The notes under the pieces were generated by a model. It made no database searches and was not told the origin of the DNA. It was given only the letters and a program-made list of their open reading frames with translations. Positions 45,217 through 58,398 of a stretch of 64,000 nt of DNA are shown piece by piece. This DNA is from Echinometra lucunter. Lineage: Eukaryota; Echinodermata; Echinoidea; Camarodonta; Echinometridae. The stretch is from NCBI GenBank assembly GCA_029962745.1, contig CM057161.1, forward strand, positions 5,817,815 to 5,881,814. The letters run 5' to 3'. A program made the translations under genes and the position numbers. Each line of letters begins with the position of its first letter. The stretch's first letter is position 1.

Positions 45217-46744
45217 GGCCCGTATTCACAAAGGTGTACTAAGTTAAACATGTTAAACCGTGGTTTAAATCAGTGGTCTAATTATGGGTAGCCAAATGTA
45301 ACACAAATCTCTAACAGTTTTATCAGCATTTTTGGTACTCACACTATTGAAAACTGCCTAGGAATGATAAGTACAGTAATTTTCTTGACCACTGAAGCAT
45401 GAGACCAGAAGTCTAGTAAACATAAGGAACATAACAGCATAGACAAATTTGTTACATTTGGCTACCCATCGTTAAGCCACAGATTTAAACTAAGGTTTAA
45501 GTTACTACATCTTTAAAAAAAAATATTTGTATGTTTTATTGAATCATAAAACCAACAATAAGAAAAATTACAATATTTACAAATAATTACAACAGATCAG
45601 GATATTGTAACAAACAAACAAGATAGAAAAACCGAGTATAAAAAAAGAGGGCAGAAAAACTGTGGACAATACAATACTGTACAGTTGCTTAATACATGTA
45701 GGGGAATTCCCCAAAAGACTCCATAATTATCTTAAGGCTGTGCCATAGAGTCCTATACAAAATTAAAAAAAAAAAAACCCAGATCTTTATGAGCATAAAT
45801 AAACCAAACTAATAACATGTACTATACATGCAAAAGAATTTCTATCATGCAACCACATTATAGACCCATATATACGTTTCCAAAGATTAGGATTACACCT
45901 CAAATTTCCATTTTTTGAAGTGGATGGAAAGTTTGTTTCTTTTCTTGGCCAAATGATATTCCAATTCCAATTCTTCTGTTTCTTGACAAACAATTTAAAT
46001 GCTTCTATGTTTGGTAAGAAATCTTTGAATTTACATATGTATATGAAATATTTCACCAATAAAAATAGATAGGATAAGAATTTATCATTGGGGACTCCAA
46101 AAAGCTTGTCAAAGTTGGTCATGGTAAAATTATAATCATGTTTATGTAATATTACGGTATGCAAATGTTGCCAAATAGGGAAAACTACTTCACAATCACA
46201 AAAAATGTGAAGAATAGTTTCTTCAAATTTACTACAGAAATCACAATTAGGTGAATCCCTCCTTTTAATCTTAAAAAGAAAGTCAGTAAAAGCAATACAT
46301 CTATGAAAAACTTTAAAATAAAAAGAACGAATTTTTGTGTCTATAGAGCATGTAAAATTACAAATATGTAACTTTTCCCAATGAATACTGGGGAGGAAGG
46401 GTTAACTTAGCGTCCCAGAAATCATAATGCTTAATAGGAGACTGTTGACACAGAGAGTATTGTAAGCATAACTGGGTAACTTTTTGATGGCTAATAATTT
46501 ACAATTAACATACATGAATATCAACATTTTCAGAACTAGGATCCAGCCACTCTTCAGGAATACACTTAACTAAGAAATTAAATTTTATTCGATCGGTTCG
46601 AGGTATATTGAAATCCAAGACCAATTCTTCAAATAACTTATGACCAGGAAATGGTGGATTAAGGAAATCAGAAATTGTACCAATATTATTGTTACTCCAG
46701 ATGCCATAATAAAAAAAGTTACTACATCTTTGTGAATAGGGGCC
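45217..46744. mobile_element. MITE (GGCCCGTATTCACAAAG ends) interrupted by a LINE, copy 1
   Basis: The left arm GGCCCGTATTCACAAAGGTG continues through TTAAAC and GGGTAGCCAAATGTAACA; the right arm is its inverse (TGTTACATTTGGCTACCC, AAACTAAGGTTTAAGTTA, CTACATCTTT) and closes with GTGAATAGGGGCC beyond the inserted LINE. Arms are ~85 bp. Confidence 0.8.
45515..46715 (-). pseudogene. 5'-truncated L1/Tx1-type LINE fragment, copy 1
   Basis: AAGTTACTACATCTTT (16 bp) flanks it at 45499-45514 and 46716-46731 as a target-site duplication. The minus strand encodes the C-terminus of an L1/Tx1-type ORF2, including WEKLHICNF, FHRCIAFTDFLFKIKRRDSP and the zinc knuckle CDFC...H...C (C-x2-C-x8-H-x4-C). Frames are broken in this copy. 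The 3' end on the minus strand has AATAAAACATAC. Confidence 0.85.
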
Positions 46745-49700
46745 CGTATCAGATTTCTTATTCTGCTCCCCCTTCTGCCATTCACCTTCCTTCCAGTACT
46801 GTTTGTAGTGTATTGTTTTCCCTTAAGATGTGCCCCTTCCCGTTTTTCTTCCGTCTTCTGATTGTTTCATTCCATTTATCTGTTTATTAAGGTTCCTTTC
46901 TTTGATTCCTTTCATTCTTCTCTATACTCAAATTTCTAGACTGTAAACACCCTTTCTTCCCTGTCTTTCTTGTTTTAATCCAGAGCCATCCAGTGCTACA
47001 CTCAAATCAAAACATTTAAATGGTATCTTCCTAAGTTTTTGAATTTACTTTTTCGCCGTCGTCAATACCCTGCTCTGTTTTTAAAATGCCTTTTTTGGCT
47101 AGTGCTACGTTAGTTTTAATCTCTCTGACATTCTATGCATCACAAAAGAAAAATAACTTAGTATGGATTTTCAATAACTGAGAAAAGAAATTGCGTACAA
47201 CTTTCTATTTCTTCCAAGTTGTATAAAAAGCTGTTTGTAAGCTTCCGAGCAGCGTATGCGTAATTTGCAACGTAATCTCATCAACAGCATATTATTTTCA
47301 ACCATGCCTACAGATATCTCTGCGAGGGCTTGCGAGTGGAGGGGTTAAACATTGACAAATTACGTGCATCTCTTGTATGTCTCCAGGCGAATGTTTTTCC
47401 AAACCAGATGTGATATTGGTGTATATGTATTATATGTCTGAAAACAACCAGCGGCAGAACTTCGTCGTCATTTTCTTTATGAATAACTGGGTAATCTCCC
47501 GTGCCCAGGAGGACGTGAACATAATCAATGTGGCCCCCGAGCTGCTTCTCGTGCTGTGCATGTATAGCACTACACCAGGTTCTCATTCTTCTCTGCACCA
47601 AAATTGCTGTTGATGCCTGTGCACAGGAGCATGGATCTGCAATGACCAAGTAATCGGCGAAATGTTCTTTTCCTACAGTTTCCTACGCGAGAAATGTCTT
47701 TTCCAACATGTTCTTTGTCTCATTCTAAGAGGGTGGACGAGAAATTGGGAGAGAAATATTCACAATCATTATTACATAATGATTATAGAAGGAACATTCG
47801 AACGTAATTATCTTATCTATCACTCTTAGCAAGTCTTTTCCATAGAATAAAACTAAGATCAATAGTCTTTTCCTCGACCGAAAGTGGAATATGATTTTTT
47901 TTTAAAGATTTTAACTTTTCCTTTTATATAGGAAAGTCATTATCAACAATGTGACATATAGATGTCAGACTACCTATCAAATTAGCCATTTGGTTTAATT
48001 GTACGCCGAGTTTTATGCGAATCTAATGCGTAAAAGGTACAACCACGTACCCCCTCGCCAGAAAAAGAAAAACACCTCTTCGTGTATGAGATATATAAAA
48101 ACGTGGATAGTTTTAAAAAAAATAGGACAGGAGGATAAGGAGTGGCAATCAAGTCGAAAATCCGGCTAAATCAACCTAACTACAAGGACTGTTTTTCAAT
48201 TCCTTGGAATTTTGATATGAGCTCATTGGCTTAATTGGCGAAACATTTAATTAGGGGGATACAGTGAACTCATCCCTGCTGTAAGGTGTTGTCTTAGATG
48301 TCACCAGAATGCTTGAAGAATCCTGGTGACCCCGATTGAGAAGGAAACCCAGTGGTTGCCCCCGAAAAGGAAAGAATATCAAGATCAAGTTCAAACCGTC
48401 AAACATTCGTCCCAAATGAATGCTTTGGGTGTATACAGACGCAGGAAATTGGCTGCCGAGCGAGTCCGGGATTAGGTTCGAGCACCAGTGGAACGAAATC
48501 GAGAGAAATGTCCTCAAGACATTTTTCCTAAAAGACGAACATCGACTTTTGTTTTTGAGAGGCATTATTCGGCTGCGACCAAAACAACTGTTTGAAAAAG
48601 CAATGCACTGCTTTCGAAGAATTATTTGTATACTGATTCCATTTTGGACGTTCTTAATGGGTTGTATTATAGACAAACAGACGCAAAATGTAATTTTATG
48701 AATTTGTCCCATCCCAGAGATATCAATGATATCATGCTGCCTACGGCTAAAGTACATAAATGAAGCTATATATGAGGCAGTCTCACGCTGACATTAGATT
48801 CTCGTTGCAATAAAATGCTTATATTCGATTAGAAGGTGTTCATTTATTCCATTATAATAAGACAGAGACTGCAAATTCATTTCAGAAACAACTTCATTAA
48901 CAACTGCAACAAGTCTTTCTCGTAATGTACAGGAAAACTTCAGATGTGATGTATTTTTTTTTTCACCACAAAAAAAAAAAGAAAGATCATACTAAATGCA
49001 AAAACATCGTTTTTGAAATTCTGATGTATGGTCTCTCCGATTATACATGCTGAAAGGGCAGGTAGCATAACGATGGAATCAGCTGTCAATAAACTAAAGG
49101 CCTAGTATCGTAGATTAGAATAGGCAGAGTTTTATTTGTAAGTTTCCTTTTATTTGATGTGTAAATTATTTTTTTTTCTTATAAAAATATTACCACATGA
49201 AGAATTGAAGAGAACATTATCCCAAGGCAATAATCATTCTCACGTTCGACAAACAATAAGAAAAAGACGCGGCGGAGTACAATTAGTTTAGCACAGGACT
49301 GAACGAATGACGTAGGCAAAGTCAGAAAATCCTAGTGCCTTAATCCAATAATTGACAAAGGATAATGTTATGCCCCTTAATATATTTTTTCTTCTGGCTC
49401 CAGGCTCACATGACTTTTGCTGGGAATGATTTTCCATTTCATTTCCATTAGTAGTGTATTCTGAATCAATCGACTTAGGCGGAAAGACGGCAGTCTTCCC
49501 GAAAACTGTCTATGGTGGCGCCTTCATTTTTGGAAACAGGAAGACGGTTTGATTCAGTCCTCCAAAGATGTCGGCACATGAACATTTTTTTCACTGTATT
49601 TATACCTATGTGTCTAGTCATGAATATTCGGCCTACCTTAAGAAGAATGTAATACGCAAGTAAAGAAATATTTGGTACTTTTCAATACTGTTAGGGGAAG

Positions 49701-50684
49701 AAAAAGACCCACCAAAATGTAATAAGGGTTATCTTTAAATACAGGATTTTTCGGGGTGGGGGGGAGCGGGCGCCAAAATATTAAACGATATAAGTCTATA
49801 TATGGAATAATCTTTCCGTTTAGCCAAGTTTTAGGTACAGATTCAAAATATTTTATTAAGTTAATTTAAAAGTCATAATTTGTTCAAAATGTTTTATAGT
49901 ATGCGCAAACCTCAGTACGTTACAATATAAATAATTTTTCATGCCTTACGCTTTCATTCTTTAATGGTAGAAATAATTGAAGATTAACAACTAATGATAA
50001 AAACCTTAGAACTAACTATTTTTATAAAATGTACATAAAATTTTTTTGTTGAGGGTACGGGTTGAATCTATGGAGCTTTGGGCATAAGTAATAGCATTAT
50101 TGAAATCACCTCTACACCACTGATGTTAACCAGAGTTCCCCGAGGCAATGTATGCTGGTATATTAACCTACATTGATTATGTTCGAACCTCGCTGATGTG
50201 TTTTGATTAATGGTTAGTTTTGGTATGAAATGAAGTGTTATTGGCAAGAATATCAAACCATGACGCACATTAGCGAAATTGGACTCGGCAGATGAACCAG
50301 AAGTTACGGAGGTAGAGTGATTATGTATAATTATTACGGTAAAGGTAAGATGAATGAAGAAACTAAATTGAACGACCGACCAGAGAGATGTTCCTTTCCT
50401 GTTTACGTCGTGATGGTACATAAAGACACTGCTTAGGGCTTGTACAAGAAAGATAGAAGAGCGAATGGAAAGCTGAGCTGCAGAAAGGAGTCAAAAGGAA
50501 AAGAAAAAAGAAAGGAAATGTAATAGGTAATAACCATTTTGACCCAGGCCTTTCATTTGAAGCCGAACAAGAAGAAAATTTTAAAAAAGTGGTATTCAGT
50601 TTGATCCAGGCTTTCATTTCAAGAAGATGTGTTTTTCTCTGTGCATTTAGAATACTTAAGATGTATTTGTCTGACTGACTAACT
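46745..50684. other. Unassigned sequence of copy 1 (copy 2: 59922-63820)
   Basis: About 4 kb without a known element. It includes the GC-richer candidate ORF at 47308-47649. The 168-residue minus ORF at 48251-48757 is broken in copy 2. A purine-rich patch lies at about 50487-50520. Copy 1 has 11 extra bases near 47231. Confidence 0.4.
47308..47649 (-). CDS. Candidate exon-like ORF, unknown (copy 2 at 60474-60797)
   Basis: A 113-residue minus frame in a stretch less AT-rich than its surroundings; the shared part includes GHIDYVHVLLGTGDYPVIHK. The plus strand is also open here (47377-47613 and, in copy 2, 60543-60818). A single A indel (AAAA against AAA near 47600) changes the N-terminal part between copies. 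I recognise no family. Because both strands are open and one copy shifts frame, coding is uncertain. Confidence 0.2.
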   Translation of the reverse strand: MVIADPCSCAQASTAILVQRRMRTWCSAIHAQHEKQLGGHIDYVHVLLGTGDYPVIHKENDDEVLPLVVFRHIIHIHQYHIWFGKTFAWRHTRDARNLSMFNPSTRKPSQRYL

Positions 50685-50698
50685 TGTCAGGAGAACAA

Positions 50699-50765
50699 GG
50701 ATCTTCATTTGATGAAGATCCCATTCTCTCCATTAGACCAGATTGTCTTCGACATGTTCGAAGAA
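50699..50765. other. Two short adjacent palindromes (copy 2 at about 63847-63912)
   Basis: GGATCTTCAT and ATGAAGATCC flank 3 bases at 50699-50721, and CTTCGA/TTCGAAG pair near 50747-50763. They are conserved in both copies. Role unknown. Confidence 0.4.
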
Positions 50766-51000
50766 AATCTAGGCTCTTCTGCTGTTGCATTTACAGGGTA
50801 CTGACATGCTGTCGTGCTTCGCACCCTTATTCATTCTCCATGACTCCCTTCGCTATTTCCTTTCTCTCTTTCTATACTTCCTGAACATTTCTATTTCTTT
50901 CAATGCCTCTCTTTCCCCTCTTTATTCTCACCTTTTTCATTTCTCATCATCCGTTCTTCTTCTTAGTCTCTCTTCCTCATCACTCCTGACCACTCTCCTC

Positions 51001-51500
51001 NNNNNNNNNNNNNNNNNNNNNNNNNNNNNNNNNNNNNNNNNNNNNNNNNNNNNNNNNNNNNNNNNNNNNNNNNNNNNNNNNNNNNNNNNNNNNNNNNNNN
51101 NNNNNNNNNNNNNNNNNNNNNNNNNNNNNNNNNNNNNNNNNNNNNNNNNNNNNNNNNNNNNNNNNNNNNNNNNNNNNNNNNNNNNNNNNNNNNNNNNNNN
51201 NNNNNNNNNNNNNNNNNNNNNNNNNNNNNNNNNNNNNNNNNNNNNNNNNNNNNNNNNNNNNNNNNNNNNNNNNNNNNNNNNNNNNNNNNNNNNNNNNNNN
51301 NNNNNNNNNNNNNNNNNNNNNNNNNNNNNNNNNNNNNNNNNNNNNNNNNNNNNNNNNNNNNNNNNNNNNNNNNNNNNNNNNNNNNNNNNNNNNNNNNNNN
51401 NNNNNNNNNNNNNNNNNNNNNNNNNNNNNNNNNNNNNNNNNNNNNNNNNNNNNNNNNNNNNNNNNNNNNNNNNNNNNNNNNNNNNNNNNNNNNNNNNNNN
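51001..51500. other. Assembly gap, exactly 500 N
   Basis: A round-number run of N marks a scaffold join of unknown true size. ORFs drawn through it (50785-51671) have no meaning. Confidence 0.99.
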
Positions 51501-51584
51501 TTTTTGCAGACTAGGTTTTGAGAGATCGGGAAATCGAGTTGATCGGATCGGCAGTGGGAACCCACCATTAAGGTCACGAGAGAC

Positions 51585-51624
<40 letters not shown>

Positions 51625-54082
51625 ACGAACGTAGTAGTTTTGTTCCAAAACATGGTACGTGGTATGTTCATAGATTCATAACGGTGAATAGTTTATTATA
51701 ATTCCATCTGGATTTTTTCAAATTGAAAGACTAAGAAGGGTTTAATTTTTCAAGAAAATATACATGATGCTCATTGAACATGTTGAATAGAGACTTTGCA
51801 GAAGCATCTTGAAATTTGGCAAAGTGTCTAACCGGGAGTGAGAAGGGGATGGGGGATGGGGTCCAACATTGGAAATCATCAAGGTCGGGTGCCCAGGCCT
51901 TCTCAATCCCTCTTCAACGAGCCCTAAAATGTCGTTGACATAAGCTGCATCTATATTTTGAACCTATCCCATCCCATGGGATACTCGAGGCATCAACAAA
52001 GTACTGCTACGCTATTACCTTGACTTATTCTAAGCTGCCTGATGGCTCTTGAAGCGTTCAAGGAGATATTGCTTACCAGGTACGTTTGTACTTACCTTGC
52101 GAAGTGTGACAATGTAGATTAATCAATAACGTCTGGAAAGTCGCGGACACCAATGCCTCGGCTAAATCTTGAAAGAGAAACCTTTCTTTGATGAACAGTC
52201 CTGGGTTGTAGCACTGGACCACGTCCTCATTCGGAAGCGCCCAATGCGTAAGACGCCATTAATCGTGAAAAAGGGGCTTACCGGCCAACTTCGGTGTTAA
52301 GAAGTAAGCAAATCATACGCCAGTGTGCTCAGATTCCCAACTTAATAGTCTGTTTAACGATATTATCTTCCGACCACCTAATCTGTCAAAATACCGAACA
52401 GAAAGAAAGAAATAGATGACTCCTTACAGCGATTGATGGTAAGAGGGACGCTTCATCGTTCTTATGACCGGGAAAGTAAGTAATTTATTGTCACTTTTTA
52501 CACTGTTTCTTGGTTGAATTTATAACAGATGTGTTTAATTTGTCTAATTTGATATTTTTAGTTCTGGAATGGTCTTGTAAGCACGAGAGAAAAACAACAA
52601 TAAGAGGAAACAATGCTTCACAAAAAACCCCCAAAGATTTGCAAAATATCGGACTGATAATAAAAGTTCTTAAAAGGACGAGACAATCGTACAGCAGTTG
52701 TATGATTCATCTTAAACTCTACATTAGAAATGTTTTACTTTCTATTTACAAGAAACGCAGATGCTAATAGTTTTCGTCAAAGAGGTACATGGCGGACTTG
52801 GTTGTGTCAACAATTATTTTCTAGGTCCTCACTGAAAAAACCGTCTAGCGTTAAAAATGACCCCCAAACTTTCACTTTTAAAAGCAATATTATGTCTGAT
52901 AAGATTTCATGACAAATATGTTTATCTATAATCCCTTTTTTTTTTTTTTTTTTTTTTTACTTATCTTTTAAAAGTCTTTAATATCTTAAACTTTACAGTT
53001 CATTCTTCGATTTAAATTCTTTAAAAAGAAAATCACTTGTGGAAAGCTTGTGGAGCTTGAAGAGTTGAAAACCTGCAAATAAGGCAATAGAGAGTAGGCC
53101 CGATGCCTGGGATCTGTTCCTTCCATTGCCATCATCAATGCTATTTCTGTACATCTCATTGTGAAGTGCAAACCACGATCCACGCCAATTGGTTTTTCTG
53201 AGAGGTCTGAAGATTTATCATAGCACCACATGCCCACAGGCAGTCCTGTCTGAAGTGTCTATTGGTTTTTCATATCCGGAGCGCAAATGAGCCTTTCACG
53301 GTCCCACTGGGTAATTTTCTTGTCTGGGTATCTTCCGGTGCTCTAACCAAGATTGCCGTCCCCCGGTGTCTAAGTGCTTCTTAATCGCTCCGGGCCTTTG
53401 TCCAGGCTAATATTTGTTTACATATTAGATTCATGCTGTTATTCCAATCTATGATTAAGTGGAGCTGACACATTATGTTTCCTTTTGAGGCATCTTTCTA
53501 TTTTTATTTCATTTGCCCTGTTTATGAAAGTGATTAATTGCTGCCAGTTTTACTGGCATATTACTGAATAGAAAAAAAAAGTATTGATTCCCGAAGTTAT
53601 CTGGGTAAGAGCGCCTCGTGAACGAGATGGTAATTCTTACGAAGGGGTGTCAGTACTTATTTTCCGAAAAGCGATGAAAGTGTAGAACCAAGCTTTATTC
53701 TTTGCAGCGATATATGCGAACAATGTAGGAAAATGACAGAACCGATTTAATAAATTGAACACATTTTCTCAAGTAACACAAACATCATAACATGAGCGGA
53801 GAACACGGACTTAACCAGTCTTTATACTTAGACCCCAATATTAGAATAGACAAAATAGGGTTTCATACTGGAAATGATATAATAAGCTTTCATTTGCATT
53901 ACTGCTCCAGAAAGGGACACAGTGGGACTAACAACTCTACGCTCATAATTTTAATCTGCTGAGGTTTGAAAATAAGTTTTAATTTCTTCCTCGTTTCAGA
54001 TTTTCCCTAAAGGACTACTTAAAATGGTTCAAGATTCGCCGAAGCAGTGTTGCCGAACAACAAGGATTATGGGCTATACATT

Positions 54083-54350
54083 GGCGTAAATCCGGGGGGG
54101 GGGGGATGGGGGTGATATATCCCCCCACTTTTCCTAGGGGGTGTGTACAAACATCCCCCCTCATTTTAAGAAAAAATAAATGATATTGTAATTAATCAGT
54201 TGGTGATTTTTTAATAAAAATGTCATTAAAGACGGTCATATCGTGGAATTTTTATTTGAAACACTCTTAAAAACCATAAAAGTGGTCATTTTCGCTCACT
54301 CGCTCGCAAAATAATAATATAATGTGTGTGGGGGTCTGCGAGGGGTAAAT

Positions 54351-54384
<34 letters not shown>

Positions 54385-54463
54385 ATACTCAAGTGTGAGT
54401 TCACGGAAAAAAATTGGCAAAAAAAGGTGATCATCCCTTCACTCCTCAAAACGGATTAACGCC
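54083..54463. mobile_element. GGCGTAAATCC-family MITE, copy 2
   Basis: Same element as 40871-41255, differing in G-run and (GT)n length and single bases. Confidence 0.75.
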
Positions 54464-54934
54464 GGTGGGGCTATATCATGTACATGTATATGTAGAACTG
54501 CGGTAAATTGTAAGATACAACGTAGTTGCTGATCATTCTTTTGAACAATGATATGGTGCACCCCTTTTCTAATACATGAACACGATCTGAATATTTATAA
54601 CGAATGAGCCTCTTTTTGCCAAGCTGCTCAAAACCGCAAACATCTTAAAAAACGACTTAGACACTACTGAATTTCTTTTTCCCTCAAAAAGGTAATCAAC
54701 TCGATCTCACAAACTTTTGAGAAATCAACCGATTTCATCACTCCAATGTATATCCCACAGAAATTATATACCGATTTCGTAATACGTATTCTTGAACAGT
54801 TCTAGCATTTCAAACATGTCAAATGGCGGTAGACAAGGCTGTTGAAGTCGTATTTTATTTTTTTTGATAATCGTATTTATCGCAAATTCATCATGCTCAT
54901 GGTTCATCTGAACGTGGACTAAAGCATTACTTCA

Positions 54935-55057
54935 GGGGAGCGTTTCATAAACATTTGTTGTCTGACAAGTTGTCAGCATCATTACTATGGTAACTGTCGG
55001 ATAAAACAGACTTTGTCGGATAAAACATCCGACAAGTCCTTTCATGAAACGCTCCCC
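54935..55057. mobile_element. Same MITE, copy 2, with 37-bp internal deletion
   Basis: Ends are intact, but the segment between GTTGTCAG and CATCATTACT present in copy 1 is missing. The lost piece includes an inverted GTTGTCAGATCTGACAAC palindrome half, consistent with a hairpin-mediated deletion. Confidence 0.85.
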
Positions 55058-56750
55058 AGGATGTTCAGTATTTCCAAAGAAAGCTGGAAACCTAAAGATT
55101 CAAGTGCATGTACGGGTGAATCATTGAAATTTGTAACACTGTGGGTTTAAGCAGCTCTTTAAGGTTTAATATTTGAAAATCTCAGCCATATTATTTCCTG
55201 GAAACTTAAGATCCTTTCTTCTTTTTTTATATAAAGACACTGCTCTTTGACCGTCACTTTTTATTCCAAGCGCCGCAAGATTAAAATCCTTTAATGACCT
55301 TGGTATTTAGCGAGCAAACTGCTCCTCCAAGAAGCTTTCAATCAATAAGGATACTTTGAAACATGATCGTCTGAGGGCGTGATTAATTACCTGGTGAAAG
55401 AGTTGCTTGGTCTACTTGAAACGTCTAACCAAGATTGCTTGCTAGTCAAAACATAAGTGTTTTGGACCTTGTCTATACGAATGTTTTTGACCTAGAACTC
55501 ACGGTAGCAGTAGTATAGCAGAGGTAGTAGTGCTGGTGAGAGTAGTAGTAGTAGTAGTAGTAGCAGAAGTAAAAGCTTACAAGCAGTACACCTCAGTAGA
55601 TTACACCGAACAGGGTTTCCTTTTTATGACGCTGTCTCGTTCTTGATACCGCATGCCTCCTTTCTCATCAGTAAAGCGTACTCAGTGCCACACTGTATGG
55701 ACAGCGAAATGTCATTTCATTTGGCTGTCCACCCACTGGAAATCTAGGTGTAATATGAAACTAGGCGAGAGGTCTCCTATATCTTGAAAAAAGGGAAAAA
55801 TCAAAATAAATAACAAACAAATAAGATTTGGGGAGTCAGTCTCAACAGGCAATCCATTTAGGCCATTCATGTTCACATATGAAGATGAAAAGACGTTGGT
55901 AATACTTAAGGCAAACTTCAACTGAAATGTTCTCTGTACATGTCCTTGGTGAGTGAATATTCAAGACTGGAGGATTTCAGTAACACCATGTGGTAATCTT
56001 AATAGTAAAAGGCTGTTGACATTTGTTTTCCCAAAACATCCAACTTTTGATAAATAAATTATTGATAGAGAATGAAAATAAATAAAAGTAAGGAAAGATA
56101 ATGGTGGAATTAATTTTGTAAGAACATTTCCACAATACTATTTTTTGACTTTCATTTCAGTGTTTTGAGGTAAATCAAGGTGAAATACAAAAAAAAAAAA
56201 AAAAAATGTGGAAAGAAGAGTGACTGATGTCAGAAAATTTGTAAGCAATTCTAGAAAGTTTGAAGAAGTTAGTTCTGAAAAGGCCTGTTGGTATTTTTCC
56301 AGTCAAAGGGGTAGTTCTGAAAAGAGGCTTTGGACTTCTTTCGGTAAAGCAGTATATCTGTTTCGACGCGTTTCGAACAGTATGCGCTGTTCATCATCGG
56401 GATATAAACCCTCTATTCCTGTAAACATCCTACAGGTGGGCTCTTTTGGTAAAAGCGTAGCTATATCATCAGGCTAAGGCTTCCACGTGGTGAATACCGA
56501 AAGCCTATAATTTTGAAAGTTTCAACAGTGCACCTATGCTTACCGATCCGAAAGTTGACTTCAAGTACTTAATACTCATCCTAATTAGCACCTTATTTAG
56601 GTTTGAGAAAATATAATAAGTATTTTGCTCTTGTCCAGGAGAGAAGTTTGGTATATTTTCCGGAACTCTTTATCTTTTCACTGATATAAAGTCATGAACG
56701 TTAAAGTTATAAAGTAACACCTACCAGCCTACGTAAAAATACCGGAATAG

Positions 56751-58006
56751 TCGGTTGACAGTCCTATTTAACTAACAGTGTAACCTAGAAAAGTTCTTTC
56801 CGTTGAAGTTTTTTGGCTGATTTATAATCCTAAGTGGTCTATGAACATTTTCAGCTTGGTTGCCTAAACAGCAACTTTGAGCAATTTGCATAATTTGCAT
56901 AAATCTGTATTACAGCGCAAAGACAACTTGCACAGAATGTTCAAACTGAATTACGTGCTAATTGTGTATGTGCGCTGATACGGAACTACGAGATATGGAT
57001 GCACATCCAATTAATTAGGGGTTTGTGAGACATGGAAATCATTTCAATGTTATTTTTACAATTAAAAATCTCGCTTTTGTACTAAGAATCATGTTGATAT
57101 CAACTTGATATCTATAAAACAACTGTGATTGTACTTTTTGCACCTAGAATGAGAGTAGGGCCTGCTCCTAATGAACAGGTATTAATGTGCGCTAGCAGGT
57201 TGGCAGCCTTCTTGTATTGTTTTAGTTCCTTTTGGGGTACCTCTTCGTGTAATGTTGGCCGTATGGATTAAATCAACGTTATTTCAACACCCTAACACCA
57301 CAAATATGTTTCCAATTCAATTGTAAATTCAAAAACATGTTTTTTTCTAAAATATGATACGATTGTTGCAGTCATATAAGGTGCATAATTATGGGCATAT
57401 GTATCTATTCAATTATAAGACTTTGTATTTTTTTTAATGCTAGAGCCCAAATATTTTCAACCATTGATATTTGCTTCTGTGCGTGAACGCTACTTAAGCC
57501 CGTTTTTTCAAAGGATGGGCCTAAACGAAGGATATTTACCGCTGTTAGTACCATTCTTAATGATTGTAAGACTAAGGTTTAAATCATTTAAATAACGAAG
57601 TTGACATTGCCTTGATTTTCAGTACTAAACCCTGACCTGTAATTGCAAAAATATGTTTAAACTTTATTCTACATCCCTACAAAACCCATATTTTATGGAA
57701 GTATCACACATCAGTGTACCCCGTTTCGTTTTATCAAAGGCTGAATTCATAAGATTGACAACGCTATTAAAGTTCCGTAACACCACACATACACAATTAG
57801 TACGTAGATAAGTTTACACAATCTGTGTAAGTTATCTTGGGTGGCATATCCTGTATCCATACAGATTTATTCAAATTATGCAAATTGCTCAAGGTTGCTG
57901 TTTGGGCAACCAAGTTGAAAATATTCATAAACCACATAGGAGCCTAAATCAATGAAAAAACTTCAACGGAAAGAACCTTTCTAGGCTTGTAAATTGTCAA
58001 ACCGAC
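56751..58006. mobile_element. Same foldback-type element, copy 2
   Basis: Matches 43591-44824; it carries about 22 extra bases (CATATTTTATGGAAGTATCA region) near 57686. Confidence 0.7.
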
Positions 58007-58398
58007 CAGAATGTTTAATGTTCTTGCAGGCACTTATCTGTCAGTTGCGTGGTTGATTTGCTTTTGTGGCTGCAGCTGATGGTGGGGCGGGTAAATACCG
58101 TGCAAGAATGGCAATCTTTCGTGCACCAGCTACATAGCATTGCGTGTCTCTCCTTTTGCTTCTGTTTATTTTTTCAACAACGATAACAATAGCAAAAAGG
58201 GACATTAAAGTGCTTTTCTCTCGCAATGTACCGCATGGAGGTTGAGAAAGCTTAGCGACTTATTTCTTCCGGGGTTTCCTGTCCATGGGGCCGGTCCACG
58301 CACCAGAGTCAAATCGTCGTTCCTTCTTCATCCTCTCTGTCTTCTGCCTCCCTCTTCATCTTGCGTTGATTAAAGTCACGTGTACGTTCAGACACCAT

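Larger units (their letters stand above)
38268..50852. repeat. First copy of a 12.6-kb near-identical duplication
   Basis: It matches 51501-64000 collinearly and in the same orientation throughout; matching landmarks are offset by about 13.16-13.23 kb, the drift coming from small indels. Differences are mostly 1-base homopolymer indels with scattered substitutions and a few 11-37 bp indels. Probably an allele of the second copy rather than a separate locus. Confidence 0.95.

Noticed and set aside
48251..48757. 168-residue minus ORF as a gene
   Set aside because: The corresponding sequence in copy 2 (about 61461-61899) is broken by several indels, and no protein motif is seen.
50785..51671. 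Long ORFs across 51001-51500
   Set aside because: They run through 500 undetermined bases.
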